A model generated the notes under the pieces. That model was not told the origin of the DNA, did not search any database, and saw nothing but the letters and a program-made list of their open reading frames with translations. Positions 1 through 5,546 of a DNA stretch of 11,012 nucleotides are shown one piece after another. The stretch spans positions 1 through 11,012 of the forward strand of contig JAUWBW010000046.1 in assembly GCA_030609665.1 (NCBI GenBank), in the 5' to 3' direction. Source of the DNA: Methanosarcinaceae archaeon. GTDB lineage: Archaea; Halobacteriota; Methanosarcinia; Methanosarcinales; Methanosarcinaceae. Each line of letters starts with the position of its first letter. Position 1 is the stretch's first letter. The position numbers were made by a program, and so were the translations under genes.

Positions 1-1
1 T

Positions 2-736
2 TCACCTGCAGAGGCGGCAGGTTTTGAAGAAGGGATGTATATGTTAAGTATCGACAATACAACAATGCACTCTTCTGAAGAGTTTATCCTATTCATGAAT
101 TCCACACAGGCAGGCCAGACAATACATGTTGAGGTACTGCCAGCAAACCAGACGCTTGAACAGTATCCAACAATCGGATTTGACGTAGAACTTGCCGAAT
201 ATCCAGATGGAGTTGATGGAAAAGGATTCCTTGGTGTATATTACGGTTTAGATGGTGTAAGAAGCACACCTCTTGGTATTTCGGTCGGAGAGTTTCCGGC
301 AAATACATATCTCCACATGCTTAAAAGTATCCCGTCAATGCTAAATGGCGCAACCGGATGGATCATCATCTTCGGACTTCCGATCATTGGTTTTGCAGGA
401 GAAGGATTTCCCGGATTCAGTGGTACACTCGCACAGTTCTACCAGCCTGTCGGATGGGGTGAACCACTCGGAATAGGACTGTTCTGGATTGCAAATACGC
501 TTCTTTGGGTCGGATGGCTGAACTTCTATGTAGGACTTTTCAACTGCCTGCCTGCCGTACCGCTTGATGGCGGACATGTGTTCAGGGATTACACACACTC
601 ATTCGTACTTCGCATAACAGGTGATGAAACAAAAGCAGAACGATTCTCCGGTGCACTTGCAGGAACTTTTTCACTGGTAGTGCTTGGATCATTCCTGTTG
701 ATGATATTTGGACCATATATTGTGCACGGATTTTAA
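2..736 (+). CDS. Site-2 protease family (peptidase M50) membrane protein, C-terminal part
   Basis: This is the last 244 residues of an intramembrane metalloprotease-like protein. The reading frame is open from base 2, so the start lies outside the window; the internal ATG at 35 is not the start because the PDZ domain already runs before it. Seen: a PDZ-like segment begins at once (SPAEAAGFEEGMYMLSID), a hydrophilic part follows, and then come several hydrophobic segments. The motif FNCLPAVPLDGGHVF near residue 190 is the NxxPxxPLDGGH block whose Asp is the third zinc ligand in M50 proteases. The HExxH motif, expected in an earlier membrane helix, must be upstream of the window. Known for the family: these enzymes cut transmembrane substrates within the membrane, often anti-sigma factors in bacteria; archaeal substrates are largely unknown. 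The stop codon sits in a perfect hairpin (723-747). Family assignment is firm; substrate is unknown. Confidence 0.88.
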   Translation, partial: SPAEAAGFEEGMYMLSIDNTTMHSSEEFILFMNSTQAGQTIHVEVLPANQTLEQYPTIGFDVELAEYPDGVDGKGFLGVYYGLDGVRSTPLGISVGEFPANTYLHMLKSIPSMLNGATGWIIIFGLPIIGFAGEGFPGFSGTLAQFYQPVGWGEPLGIGLFWIANTLLWVGWLNFYVGLFNCLPAVPLDGGHVFRDYTHSFVLRITGDETKAERFSGALAGTFSLVVLGSFLLMIFGPYIVHGF

Positions 737-747
737 GCATCCGTGCA
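723..747 (+). terminator. Perfect 9-bp hairpin spanning the stop codon
   Basis: TGCACGGAT (723-731) is the exact reverse complement of ATCCGTGCA (739-747), with a 7-base loop. The protease stop codon (734-736) lies in the loop. No T-run follows directly, only A/T-rich sequence, so it may act as an RNA 3'-end stabiliser or processing signal rather than a classical terminator. Confidence 0.5.
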
Positions 748-767
748 TCCAAATATATCACAACTGC

Positions 768-778
768 TATATTTATAT
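768..778 (+). promoter_or_regulatory. Probable TATA box of the potassium-channel operon
   Basis: The stretch TATATTTATAT lies about 50-60 bases before the channel start. Transcription would start near 800, leaving a leader of about 25-30 bases that contains the AGGATGAT-like ribosome site at 818-825. Confidence 0.5.
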
Positions 779-828
779 CATGAGTGATAATACGATATCT
801 TACATGATATGAACATAAGGATGATGCC

Positions 829-1839
829 ATGAGATTTCCAAAACTTGGTAGCCGCAAGTCAATTGTTGTATATGCTGCAACTGTGGTTATATTGACGATC
901 ATTTACAGCCTGATCTTCATTTATCTGGCTAGAGTGGTAGAACACCAGACTGAGCATGCAGACCTTATAACTGCGATTTATTGGGTCATATCCAGTATGA
1001 CCACAGTCGGGTATGGAGACGTGGTCCTAACTTCGAATGTCGGCAAAATATTTTCCGTACTTGTCCAAATATCAGGTGTGGTGATGATATTCGGCCTAAT
1101 GTTCCCACTTGTGATCACTCCATGGCTTGAGAGAACGATCAAAGTAATACTGCCCACACAGGCTCCTGATGACATGAACGACCATATTATTGTATGCGGC
1201 TACAACCGGCTTGTGGAGACACTGATCGACGAACTGAAAGATCATGGTATTTCGTTCATCATTGTTGAAGACGATGAGCATTTGATCCACGAATTAGTGG
1301 AAAAGGATGTACCCTGTATATTTGGCTCAGCCAGTGATGAGAAGGTTCTTGAAAATGCAAATATCGATACAGCAAGAATTGTAATTGCAAATGATACCGA
1401 TGAGGAAAATGCAAATATAGTGTTGACAGCACGTGAATTTACTGATGTAGAGGTCATTGCAATAGTTGAGGACTTATCCAATGCAAAATACCTGAAATAT
1501 GCGGGAGCAAGCAGGGTCCTTTCTCCAAAATCCCTGATTGGTCGCTTCATTGGTAAAAAAGCGGTTGACCCATTTGTGAATAGACTGACAGGTGCAACCG
1601 AATTTTTCGAGGGAGTCAGCATTGTGGAATTCCCGTTATACCCAAAAAGTCAATTGATCGGGAATACCCTTGGAACTTCTGCGATCCGCGAGCGAACTGG
1701 TGCAAACGTCGTAGGAATATGGAAAAGCGGCAGCCTGTCCTTTAATCCACACGCAGGAGATATAATAAAAGACAATTCTGTGCTTCTTGCAATCGGTACT
1801 ACTGACCAGCTATCCGAATTAAAGAAATTGACACGATGA
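829..1839 (+). CDS. Two-transmembrane potassium channel with C-terminal RCK (TrkA-N/TrkA-C) domains
   Basis: A 336-residue MthK-like channel of the cytoplasmic membrane. Seen: TM1 at about 11-36, a pore helix at 47-58, the selectivity filter TTVGYGD at 58-64, TM2 at 71-99 with a possible hinge glycine at 83, an RCK_N (TrkA-N) domain at about 118-235, and an RCK_C domain from about 258 to the end. The start is ATG with an AGGATGAT-like ribosome site 3 bases upstream. In the family four subunits form the pore, and the RCK domains form a gating ring that responds to Ca2+, nucleotides or voltage. Odd: the nucleotide-binding loop reads CGYNRL instead of GxGxxG. By a recalled alignment, the MthK Ca2+ ligands Asp184 and Glu210 also appear to be replaced (N188, I212). 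A free RCK protein with an intact loop follows 46 bases downstream, suggesting shared regulation. Channel identity is firm; ligand is unknown. Confidence 0.93.
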   Translation: MRFPKLGSRKSIVVYAATVVILTIIYSLIFIYLARVVEHQTEHADLITAIYWVISSMTTVGYGDVVLTSNVGKIFSVLVQISGVVMIFGLMFPLVITPWLERTIKVILPTQAPDDMNDHIIVCGYNRLVETLIDELKDHGISFIIVEDDEHLIHELVEKDVPCIFGSASDEKVLENANIDTARIVIANDTDEENANIVLTAREFTDVEVIAIVEDLSNAKYLKYAGASRVLSPKSLIGRFIGKKAVDPFVNRLTGATEFFEGVSIVEFPLYPKSQLIGNTLGTSAIRERTGANVVGIWKSGSLSFNPHAGDIIKDNSVLLAIGTTDQLSELKKLTR

Positions 1840-1885
1840 TGATTACTGGCCAGATATCAACAACAATTACTAAATGGTGAATAAA

Positions 1886-2566
1886 ATGATCGAAAATGGA
1901 CACCTGATCGTACTCGGATATGGGGATGTCGGCAAGCAGATCGTGGAAGTGCTTCAGGATAATGATGTTCGTTTTGTAGTTGTCGATATGAATGAACATG
2001 TACTTGAGAGTGCAAACTTTGAGTATGTGATAGGCAATGGTGCCGATGAAGATGTCCTAAAGGAAGCAGGAGTGGAAAGTGCATCTACAGTGATCGTCAC
2101 ACTGAACAGTGATACAGATGTGATATTTGCAACGCTTATCACACATGGATTGAACCCGGAATCCACCATACTCGCAAGGGCAAATTCGGTAAAGTCCATT
2201 GATAAAATATACAAAGCCGGTGCAGATTATGTTGCCTCACTTTCAATCGTAGCAGGTCAGATGCTTGCAAAAATAACTGCAACATGTATGGATAGTGTTT
2301 GTAAAGATATTGATGAAGATATCATGCTCTATGAGGGTATTGAGATCGAAAAACACTATGTGGATAAAGGGTCTGATCTGATCGGAAAATCTGTTGCAGA
2401 ATTGAACATCAGACATACTGTTGGTTGCACTATTATTGGAATTAAACGCGATAGCGAGATAATTACTGACATTGTCCCTTCAATAATGATCAAAAGTGGG
2501 GATGTTGTGGCTGTAGTGGGGAATAGGGATCAGATCTCTGCGTTTAAAGAACATTACGTTAAGTAG
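1886..2566 (+). CDS. Free-standing RCK/TrkA protein (TrkA-N plus TrkA-C)
   Basis: A 226-residue cytosolic regulator of potassium transport. Seen: an intact Rossmann motif GYGDVG at 11-16, an acidic residue ending the second strand (VVVD, D34) as expected for NAD(H) binding, and a TrkA-C (RCK_C) domain at about 145-226. It has no membrane segment. The open frame extends to an ATG at 1874, but GGTGA at 1876-1880 is a good Shine-Dalgarno site 5 bases before the ATG at 1886 and would lie inside the longer frame, so 1886 is preferred. It lies 46 bases after a channel whose own RCK nucleotide loop is degenerate; a mixed gating ring is an inference. Alternatively it could serve a Trk/Ktr transporter encoded elsewhere. 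Domain calls are firm; partner is not proven. Confidence 0.9.
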   Translation: MIENGHLIVLGYGDVGKQIVEVLQDNDVRFVVVDMNEHVLESANFEYVIGNGADEDVLKEAGVESASTVIVTLNSDTDVIFATLITHGLNPESTILARANSVKSIDKIYKAGADYVASLSIVAGQMLAKITATCMDSVCKDIDEDIMLYEGIEIEKHYVDKGSDLIGKSVAELNIRHTVGCTIIGIKRDSEIITDIVPSIMIKSGDVVAVVGNRDQISAFKEHYVK

Positions 2567-2607
2567 CATCTCTGACTTTTGTATAGAGTGGTTTGGAAAA
2601 TGTTATT

Positions 2608-3363
2608 ATGGAACTTATTACAATCGCGGTAATGGTATTCTTTGTTGCAGCGATCTTCTCAATGCTGGGACTTGGCGGCGGTATTGTATATGTGCCGATG
2701 TTCTATTGGCTTGGTATAGATATGCTGATCGCGATCCCAACAGCCCTTTTGCTAAATGCCGTGACATCAAGTTCAGCCGCAATTACATATCTGAGGAAAC
2801 GGATGGTTGATCTGCACACTGCAGCTCCATTTATCATAGCGTCCACAATTGGAGCGCCTGTTGGTGCTTATTTTACAAAAATAACCTCTGTGGAAACTCT
2901 CCTTTGGGCTTTTAGTGTTGTGCTTGTTCTTGCAGGTGCACGAATGATATTTTCCAAAGCCGGCGAGAGTAATGAGACAATAAATGCAACCTCTGATGTG
3001 AAAAAACATGCAGTGATAGGAGTAACTCTTGGATTTTTCATCGGAATGGCATCCGGACTGCTTGGCATCGGCGGAGGCACATTCATCGTACCGATATTGG
3101 TTGCACTTGGGTTTGGGATGAAGCGTGCATCAGCAACATCGGGATTTATTATGATTTTCTCATCGATATCCGGTTTTTTGGGACATTTGGGGACAGGACA
3201 TCTGGATGCCGAATTGATGATATATACAGCCATAGCCGCATTCATCGGAGGACAGGTCGGCTCGCGCCTTATGCACAGCAAGATGAGATCAAAAACCATC
3301 AAGCAGATGTTTGGTGTTGTGCTGTGGATAATGGTAGTTAAGATCATTGCCGGACTGCTGTGA
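2608..3363 (+). CDS. TauE/SafE family membrane protein (sulfite/anion exporter-like)
   Basis: An integral membrane protein of about 251 residues, almost wholly hydrophobic. Seen: the internal duplication typical of the family, with GLGGGIVYVP early and GIGGGTFIVP about 133 residues later, each followed by a similar helix pair, and about eight membrane segments. A more polar loop near the middle (GESNETINATSDVKK) separates the halves. Family members move sulfite, sulfoacetate, taurine-related anions or other small anions, and a few are linked to metals; the substrate cannot be read here. The ATG at 2608 is used; a TTG at 2593 in the same frame is possible and neither has a strong ribosome site. 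It is the third gene of the potassium-channel cluster, 26-41 bases after the RCK gene, so cotranscription is likely. Family sure, substrate unknown. Confidence 0.85.
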   Translation: MELITIAVMVFFVAAIFSMLGLGGGIVYVPMFYWLGIDMLIAIPTALLLNAVTSSSAAITYLRKRMVDLHTAAPFIIASTIGAPVGAYFTKITSVETLLWAFSVVLVLAGARMIFSKAGESNETINATSDVKKHAVIGVTLGFFIGMASGLLGIGGGTFIVPILVALGFGMKRASATSGFIMIFSSISGFLGHLGTGHLDAELMIYTAIAAFIGGQVGSRLMHSKMRSKTIKQMFGVVLWIMVVKIIAGLL

Positions 3364-3425
3364 TATTAATTGGAAAGTAAATGAAAAGTGGACTGTTGAG
3401 TCTCTGTGATGCCGGATCTTCGACA

Positions 3426-4031
3426 TCAAATTGATAATTTTGTCTGCTTGGTCTTTGGAACCAAACCGCTTATATCAACAATATTTTTGAGCATCTCAAG
3501 CAACATCTCGTTGGCCAATGCTACAACATGTTCATCATTGGCAGCAATTTCATACGCAATATCAGATAAAGACACATCGATTTTTGAAATATCTGCACGG
3601 AATTCCTTAAGATTTTTATCCTTGGATTCACGCACAATACAATTCGGCATTTCCAGATACTTCATGATGTGCTTTTGGTTAAGTCCTGCCAGATTCAACT
3701 CACAATTAAAAACAGGTCTCTTAAAAAGTGCAGACATAGTAAAAACCCCAACAGGCACACGAATATCAAGATCAAGGTTCCTTAGATGAATGGCAATCAG
3801 TGAATATATATCCTCGAATAACTCTTCATTATCCACATGTGTATAAACCTTTGACGGCGGTATCTCCACCTCATTGAGCCTATCAAGATCACGAAGAGCG
3901 CGAAGATATCCGGTCAATACAAGCCGATGCTCATTAAACCCCTTATCTCTCAACTCGCGAGTAATACCACTAATTGACAGTTGCCTGCCATCCAAAATTT
4001 CATGTATTTTTTCGTAGAGATTGCTAGACAT
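3426..4031 (-). CDS. Unrecognised protein with an N-terminal winged-helix-like domain
   Basis: I do not recognise this gene. From the ATG at 4031 it encodes 201 residues. Residues 5-65 look like a winged helix (KIHEIL, then a helix-turn-helix-like ISGITRELRDKGFNEHR and a second helix ending EVEIPPSKVYT). The rest is mixed and mostly helical, with an acidic amphipathic C-terminal helix and a lysine-rich tail (KTKQTKLSI). It has no membrane segment and no metal motif. The open frame extends to a GTG at 4118 preceded at once by a stop, adding 29 residues with a linker-like NDDTGNGN. The ATG at 4031 is preferred because two GGTAAT repeats precede it, but the GTG start remains possible. It is convergent with the TauE gene and downstream of molbindin, beyond that gene's terminator. 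A transcription regulator or a small nucleic-acid-binding protein is a guess from the fold only. Confidence 0.72.
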   Translation of the reverse strand: MSSNLYEKIHEILDGRQLSISGITRELRDKGFNEHRLVLTGYLRALRDLDRLNEVEIPPSKVYTHVDNEELFEDIYSLIAIHLRNLDLDIRVPVGVFTMSALFKRPVFNCELNLAGLNQKHIMKYLEMPNCIVRESKDKNLKEFRADISKIDVSLSDIAYEIAANDEHVVALANEMLLEMLKNIVDISGLVPKTKQTKLSI

Positions 4032-4180
4032 ATTACCATTACCTGTATCATCATTGGTAACAAACTTGGATAAACCTATTGGTCGATTGGCAATGTTTGC
4101 TATTTGTTCTAGTGGCACAGTTCAAAAATCCAGTTATTTCAATGAATATGGATCAAAATTTCACCGCGGAGTACACCCAC

Positions 4181-4191
4181 CTCCGACGGAG
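4181..4191. promoter_or_regulatory. 11-bp palindrome within a direct-repeat pair in the leader of the winged-helix gene
   Basis: CTCCGACGGAG (4181-4191) is a perfect odd palindrome. Its right half is part of CGGAGT (4187-4192), which recurs at 4167-4172, exactly 20 bases away or about two helical turns. Both lie just downstream of the start expected from the minus-strand TATA box at 4222-4227, where a repressor could act. Autoregulation by the winged-helix protein is a guess. Confidence 0.3.
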
Positions 4192-4221
4192 TTGAATATC
4201 TTTAAGTTCATCTGCGGTTCG

Positions 4222-4227
4222 TATATA
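4222..4227 (-). promoter_or_regulatory. Probable TATA box of the winged-helix gene
   Basis: On the minus strand this reads GGGTATATACG. Transcription would begin near 4198, giving a leader of about 80 bases to the GTG or about 165 bases to the preferred ATG. Confidence 0.4.
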
Positions 4228-4247
4228 CCCCTTATTGCAAGAGCATC

Positions 4248-4288
4248 AAAAAAAGTATGACTGGTATTTTTATTCTTTTGATACCAGT
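4248..4288 (-). terminator. Hairpin plus T7 terminator of the molbindin gene
   Basis: ATACCAGT (4281-4288) pairs perfectly with ACTGGTAT (4260-4267). On the minus strand the hairpin is followed after five bases by seven consecutive T (4248-4254). The molbindin stop codon (4270-4272) lies in the loop. The form is that of an intrinsic terminator and fits archaeal termination at T-tracts. Confidence 0.65.
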
Positions 4289-4479
4289 ATATCTGTTGCT
4301 TTTATCACTGCTTCGACTTTGTCGCCTTCTTTTAGATTAAGTTCTTCTACCGCTTCTTTAGTTATCATCGAAGTTACGAATGTAGACTTGGAGATTTCGA
4401 TTTTCACAGTAGCAACAACATGGCCGATCTCAATTTTCGTTATAACGCCTTCGATTTTATTTCTTGCACTTATTGTCAT
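4270..4479 (-). CDS. Molbindin (single TOBE/Mop domain), molybdate/tungstate-binding protein
   Basis: A 69-residue protein that is a single Mop (TOBE) domain. Seen: the diagnostic start MTISARNKIEG with the SARN motif (4-7), a middle beta stretch, ITKEAVEELNL and GDKVEAVIKATDILV at the end. The length is normal for a molbindin. Known: molbindins form hexamers that bind molybdate or tungstate oxyanions in the cytoplasm as a store or buffer. Methanogens need Mo or W for formylmethanofuran dehydrogenase and formate dehydrogenase. The ATG is preceded by AAGGAGC (4488-4494 on the minus strand), a clear ribosome site. A 12-bp palindrome sits near the expected transcription start, and a hairpin-T7 terminator ends the gene, so it looks monocistronic and individually controlled. 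No transporter genes for the oxyanion are in the window. Confidence 0.93.
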   Translation of the reverse strand: MTISARNKIEGVITKIEIGHVVATVKIEISKSTFVTSMITKEAVEELNLKEGDKVEAVIKATDILVSKE

Positions 4480-4497
4480 ATTAATAGCTCCTTACTT

Positions 4498-4528
4498 TTG
4501 CAATCACTGCCATATGGCACAACTGCAA
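4498..4528. promoter_or_regulatory. Interrupted dyad with a perfect 12-bp palindrome in the molbindin control region
   Basis: TGCCATATGGCA (4508-4519) is a perfect palindrome. Flanking TTGCA (4498-4502) and TGCAA (4524-4528) are inverted around almost the same centre. It lies between the molbindin ribosome site and the minus-strand TATA-like stretch at about 4541-4550, overlapping the expected start of transcription. It is a good operator candidate, for example for a metal-oxyanion-responsive repressor, though no regulator is identified. Confidence 0.5.
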
Positions 4529-4540
4529 TACTAAAAAAAT

Positions 4541-4550
4541 ATCATATACT
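4541..4550 (-). promoter_or_regulatory. Probable TATA box of the molbindin gene
   Basis: On the minus strand this reads AGTATATGAT, about 65 bases before the ATG, with a further A/T-rich run upstream (4551-4558). Transcription would start near 4519, inside the palindrome. Confidence 0.4.
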
Positions 4551-4676
4551 TTAAATATGTTGCTATGAATGGATATGAGTAGTCTCATAACTTTTGACTC
4601 TATATTTCTCATTGCTAAGCAGCACATACTTTGATGCCAGATACAAACTTGACTGTCGGAAAAGTCCCACAACATG
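4551..4676. other. Non-coding stretch, nothing clear
   Basis: This is A/T-rich intergenic sequence between the molbindin promoter and the structured element. I see no credible coding frame, hairpin or repeat here. The longest minus-strand frame crossing it (4481-4708) is rich in Cys, Trp and His and overlaps the molbindin promoter, so it is not reported as a gene. Confidence 0.5.
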
Positions 4677-4684
4677 TTATAAAT
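4677..4684 (+). promoter_or_regulatory. Possible TATA box for a structured RNA
   Basis: TTATAAAT is followed about 25-30 bases later (near 4705) by the start of the structured element. A transcript from here would contain the long hairpin and both tandem hairpin units. The call is weak because A/T-rich intergenic DNA often contains such matches. Confidence 0.3.
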
Positions 4685-4711
4685 TTTCCAACAATGTGAG
4701 ATAATCAAAAA

Positions 4712-4780
4712 GCACTATTGGATAAAATGATTTATCAAGATTTAGAAAACTGTGGAAATCACTTGATTATGGGATAGTGC
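4712..4780 (+). repeat. Long imperfect inverted repeat (69 bases)
   Basis: GCACTAT (4712-4718) pairs with ATAGTGC (4774-4780). After a TGG/GGG internal loop, ATAA (4722-4725) pairs with TTAT (4767-4770), AA (4726-4727) with TT (4763-4764), and TGATTT (4728-4733) with AAATCA (4756-4761), with small bulges between. The apical loop is 22 bases. No target-site duplication flanks it, so a transposable-element origin is not supported. Confidence 0.55.
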
Positions 4781-4789
4781 CTGTTCTAG

Positions 4790-4846
4790 TATATATTTTA
4801 TAAATATATAGTGCGAGTTAATCCGAGCATAGCGAGGATTTTCTCG
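4790..4846 (+). repeat. Tandem structured unit 1
   Basis: The first hairpin is TATATATTT (4790-4798) with AAATATATA (4802-4810). The second has an outer stem CGAG (4814-4817) with CTCG (4843-4846), a tt/tt internal loop, a 5-bp stem AATCC (4820-4824) with GGATT (4836-4840), a ga/ga internal loop, and a 2-bp stem GC/GC closing the ATA loop at 4829-4831. Confidence 0.65.
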
Positions 4847-4849
4847 TAG

Positions 4850-4908
4850 TATATAATTTATAGAATTATATAGTTCGAGTTAAATCGACCGAAGGGAGAT
4901 TTTTCTCG
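4850..4908 (+). repeat. Tandem structured unit 2, with compensatory changes relative to unit 1
   Basis: It starts exactly 60 bases after unit 1. The first hairpin is TATATAATT (4850-4858) with AATTATATA (4864-4872). The second has the same outer stem CGAG (4876-4879) with CTCG (4905-4908) and the same tt/tt loop. The 5-bp stem is now AAATC (4882-4886) with GATTT (4898-4902), the ga/ga loop is the same, and the 2-bp stem is CC/GG around the GAA loop at 4891-4893. Every stem change keeps pairing. Confidence 0.65.
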
Positions 4909-4976
4909 TGTCAAATACACACCAAATACATACCAATTCATGATATCAAAGGGTTATTTTTAAGAACAATGATTGC

Positions 4977-5019
4977 TATAAATGACAAATCTTTTATTAT
5001 AAATATAATAGGATGTGAT
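4977..5019 (+). promoter_or_regulatory. Probable promoter and ribosome site of the arginine decarboxylase operon
   Basis: TATAAAT at 4977-4983 would place the start near 5005 and leave the GGATGTGAT ribosome site (5011-5019) in the leader. A second TATA-like stretch, TTATAAATA (4997-5005), would give an almost leaderless message. The first fits better because the ribosome site is retained. Either makes the hairpin element at 4705-4910 lie upstream of the operon's own promoter. Confidence 0.45.
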
Positions 5020-5027
5020 AGTTACAA

Positions 5028-5525
5028 ATGAACATGAACTTAATACCAAAAAAAGTCTTTTTCACAAGCGGAGTCGGAAGACACACAGAATATCTCGAAT
5101 CATTTGAAGTTGCACTTCGAAACGCAGGGATCGAGAAATATAATCTTGTTACTGTAAGTTCGATTTTGCCACCACATTGTATGATCGTGTCAAAAGAAGA
5201 AGGACTTGCCGAATTGAGCCCGGGTCAAATCGTTTTTTGTGTAATGTCAAAGAACTCTTCAGATGAACCAAGCCGATTAATAACATCATCTATTGGATGT
5301 GCAATTCCAAAAGATATCAACAAGCATGGATATGTCTCTGAACATCATGCCTTTGGACAAACAAAAGCAGCAGCTGGCAAATATGCAGAACAACTTGCAA
5401 GAAGCATGTACCATACATGGACAGATGAAGAACCAATAAAGACTGTACACATCGCAAGATCAGCCAATGTAGAAGATGAATTACGATGGACCACTGTATT
5501 GTCTGCAGCAGTTTTTGTTATATAA
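5028..5525 (+). CDS. pdaD: Pyruvoyl-dependent arginine decarboxylase (PvlArgDC)
   Basis: A 165-residue proenzyme that decarboxylates arginine to agmatine, the first step of archaeal polyamine synthesis. Seen: the self-cleavage site VSSILPP with the serine pair S44-S45. In the Methanocaldococcus jannaschii enzyme the equivalent pair (Ser52/Ser53, recalled) is cut to give a beta chain and an alpha chain whose new N-terminus is the pyruvoyl group. The catalytic proton donor matches E105 (GYVSEHHAFG), placed by the shared IPKD motif and equal spacing to the recalled Glu109. The length is normal. The ATG at 5028 follows GGATGTGAT by 8 bases; a second ATG two codons on is also possible. The deoxyhypusine-synthase family gene starts 21 bases after the stop, so the two are almost certainly cotranscribed. 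No agmatinase or spermidine synthase gene is in the window. Confidence 0.95.
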   Translation: MNMNLIPKKVFFTSGVGRHTEYLESFEVALRNAGIEKYNLVTVSSILPPHCMIVSKEEGLAELSPGQIVFCVMSKNSSDEPSRLITSSIGCAIPKDINKHGYVSEHHAFGQTKAAAGKYAEQLARSMYHTWTDEEPIKTVHIARSANVEDELRWTTVLSAAVFVI

Positions 5526-5546
5526 TTACTGTTTTATGGAACTTAT

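Larger units (their letters stand above)
4705..4910 (+). ncRNA. Candidate structured RNA: long hairpin plus two tandem two-hairpin units
   Basis: This stretch of about 200 bases folds almost end to end on the plus strand. First comes the imperfect hairpin at 4712-4780, then two 60-base units (from 4790 and from 4850), each with an A/T hairpin and a CGAG hairpin. The paired bases differ between units but pairing is kept, which argues that structure is selected or was recently copied and maintained. On the plus strand the internal loops are GA/GA, the form that makes stable tandem sheared pairs; on the minus strand they would be TC/TC, so the plus strand is favoured. It could be an independent small RNA, a long leader of the arginine decarboxylase operon 120 bases downstream, or a dispersed REP-like repeat. 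I do not recognise the family. Confidence 0.4.

Noticed and set aside
3364..3425. Terminator between the convergent TauE and winged-helix genes
   Set aside because: Only a 4-bp GACT/AGTC stem is visible, not convincing.
3406..3789. Plus-strand frame of 127 codons
   Set aside because: It is antisense to the winged-helix gene, serine/leucine-rich as expected for a shadow frame, and has no ribosome site.
4481..4708. Minus-strand open frame of 75 codons
   Set aside because: Composition is rich in Cys, Trp, His and Met, it covers the molbindin promoter and palindrome, and it has no ribosome site.
4712..4780. Possible miniature inverted-repeat transposon
   Set aside because: The termini are only 7 bp, there is no target-site duplication, and no transposase is near.
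4790..4908. CRISPR-like array
   Set aside because: There are only two units, both internally palindromic and diverged by paired changes, with no unique spacers and no cas genes.
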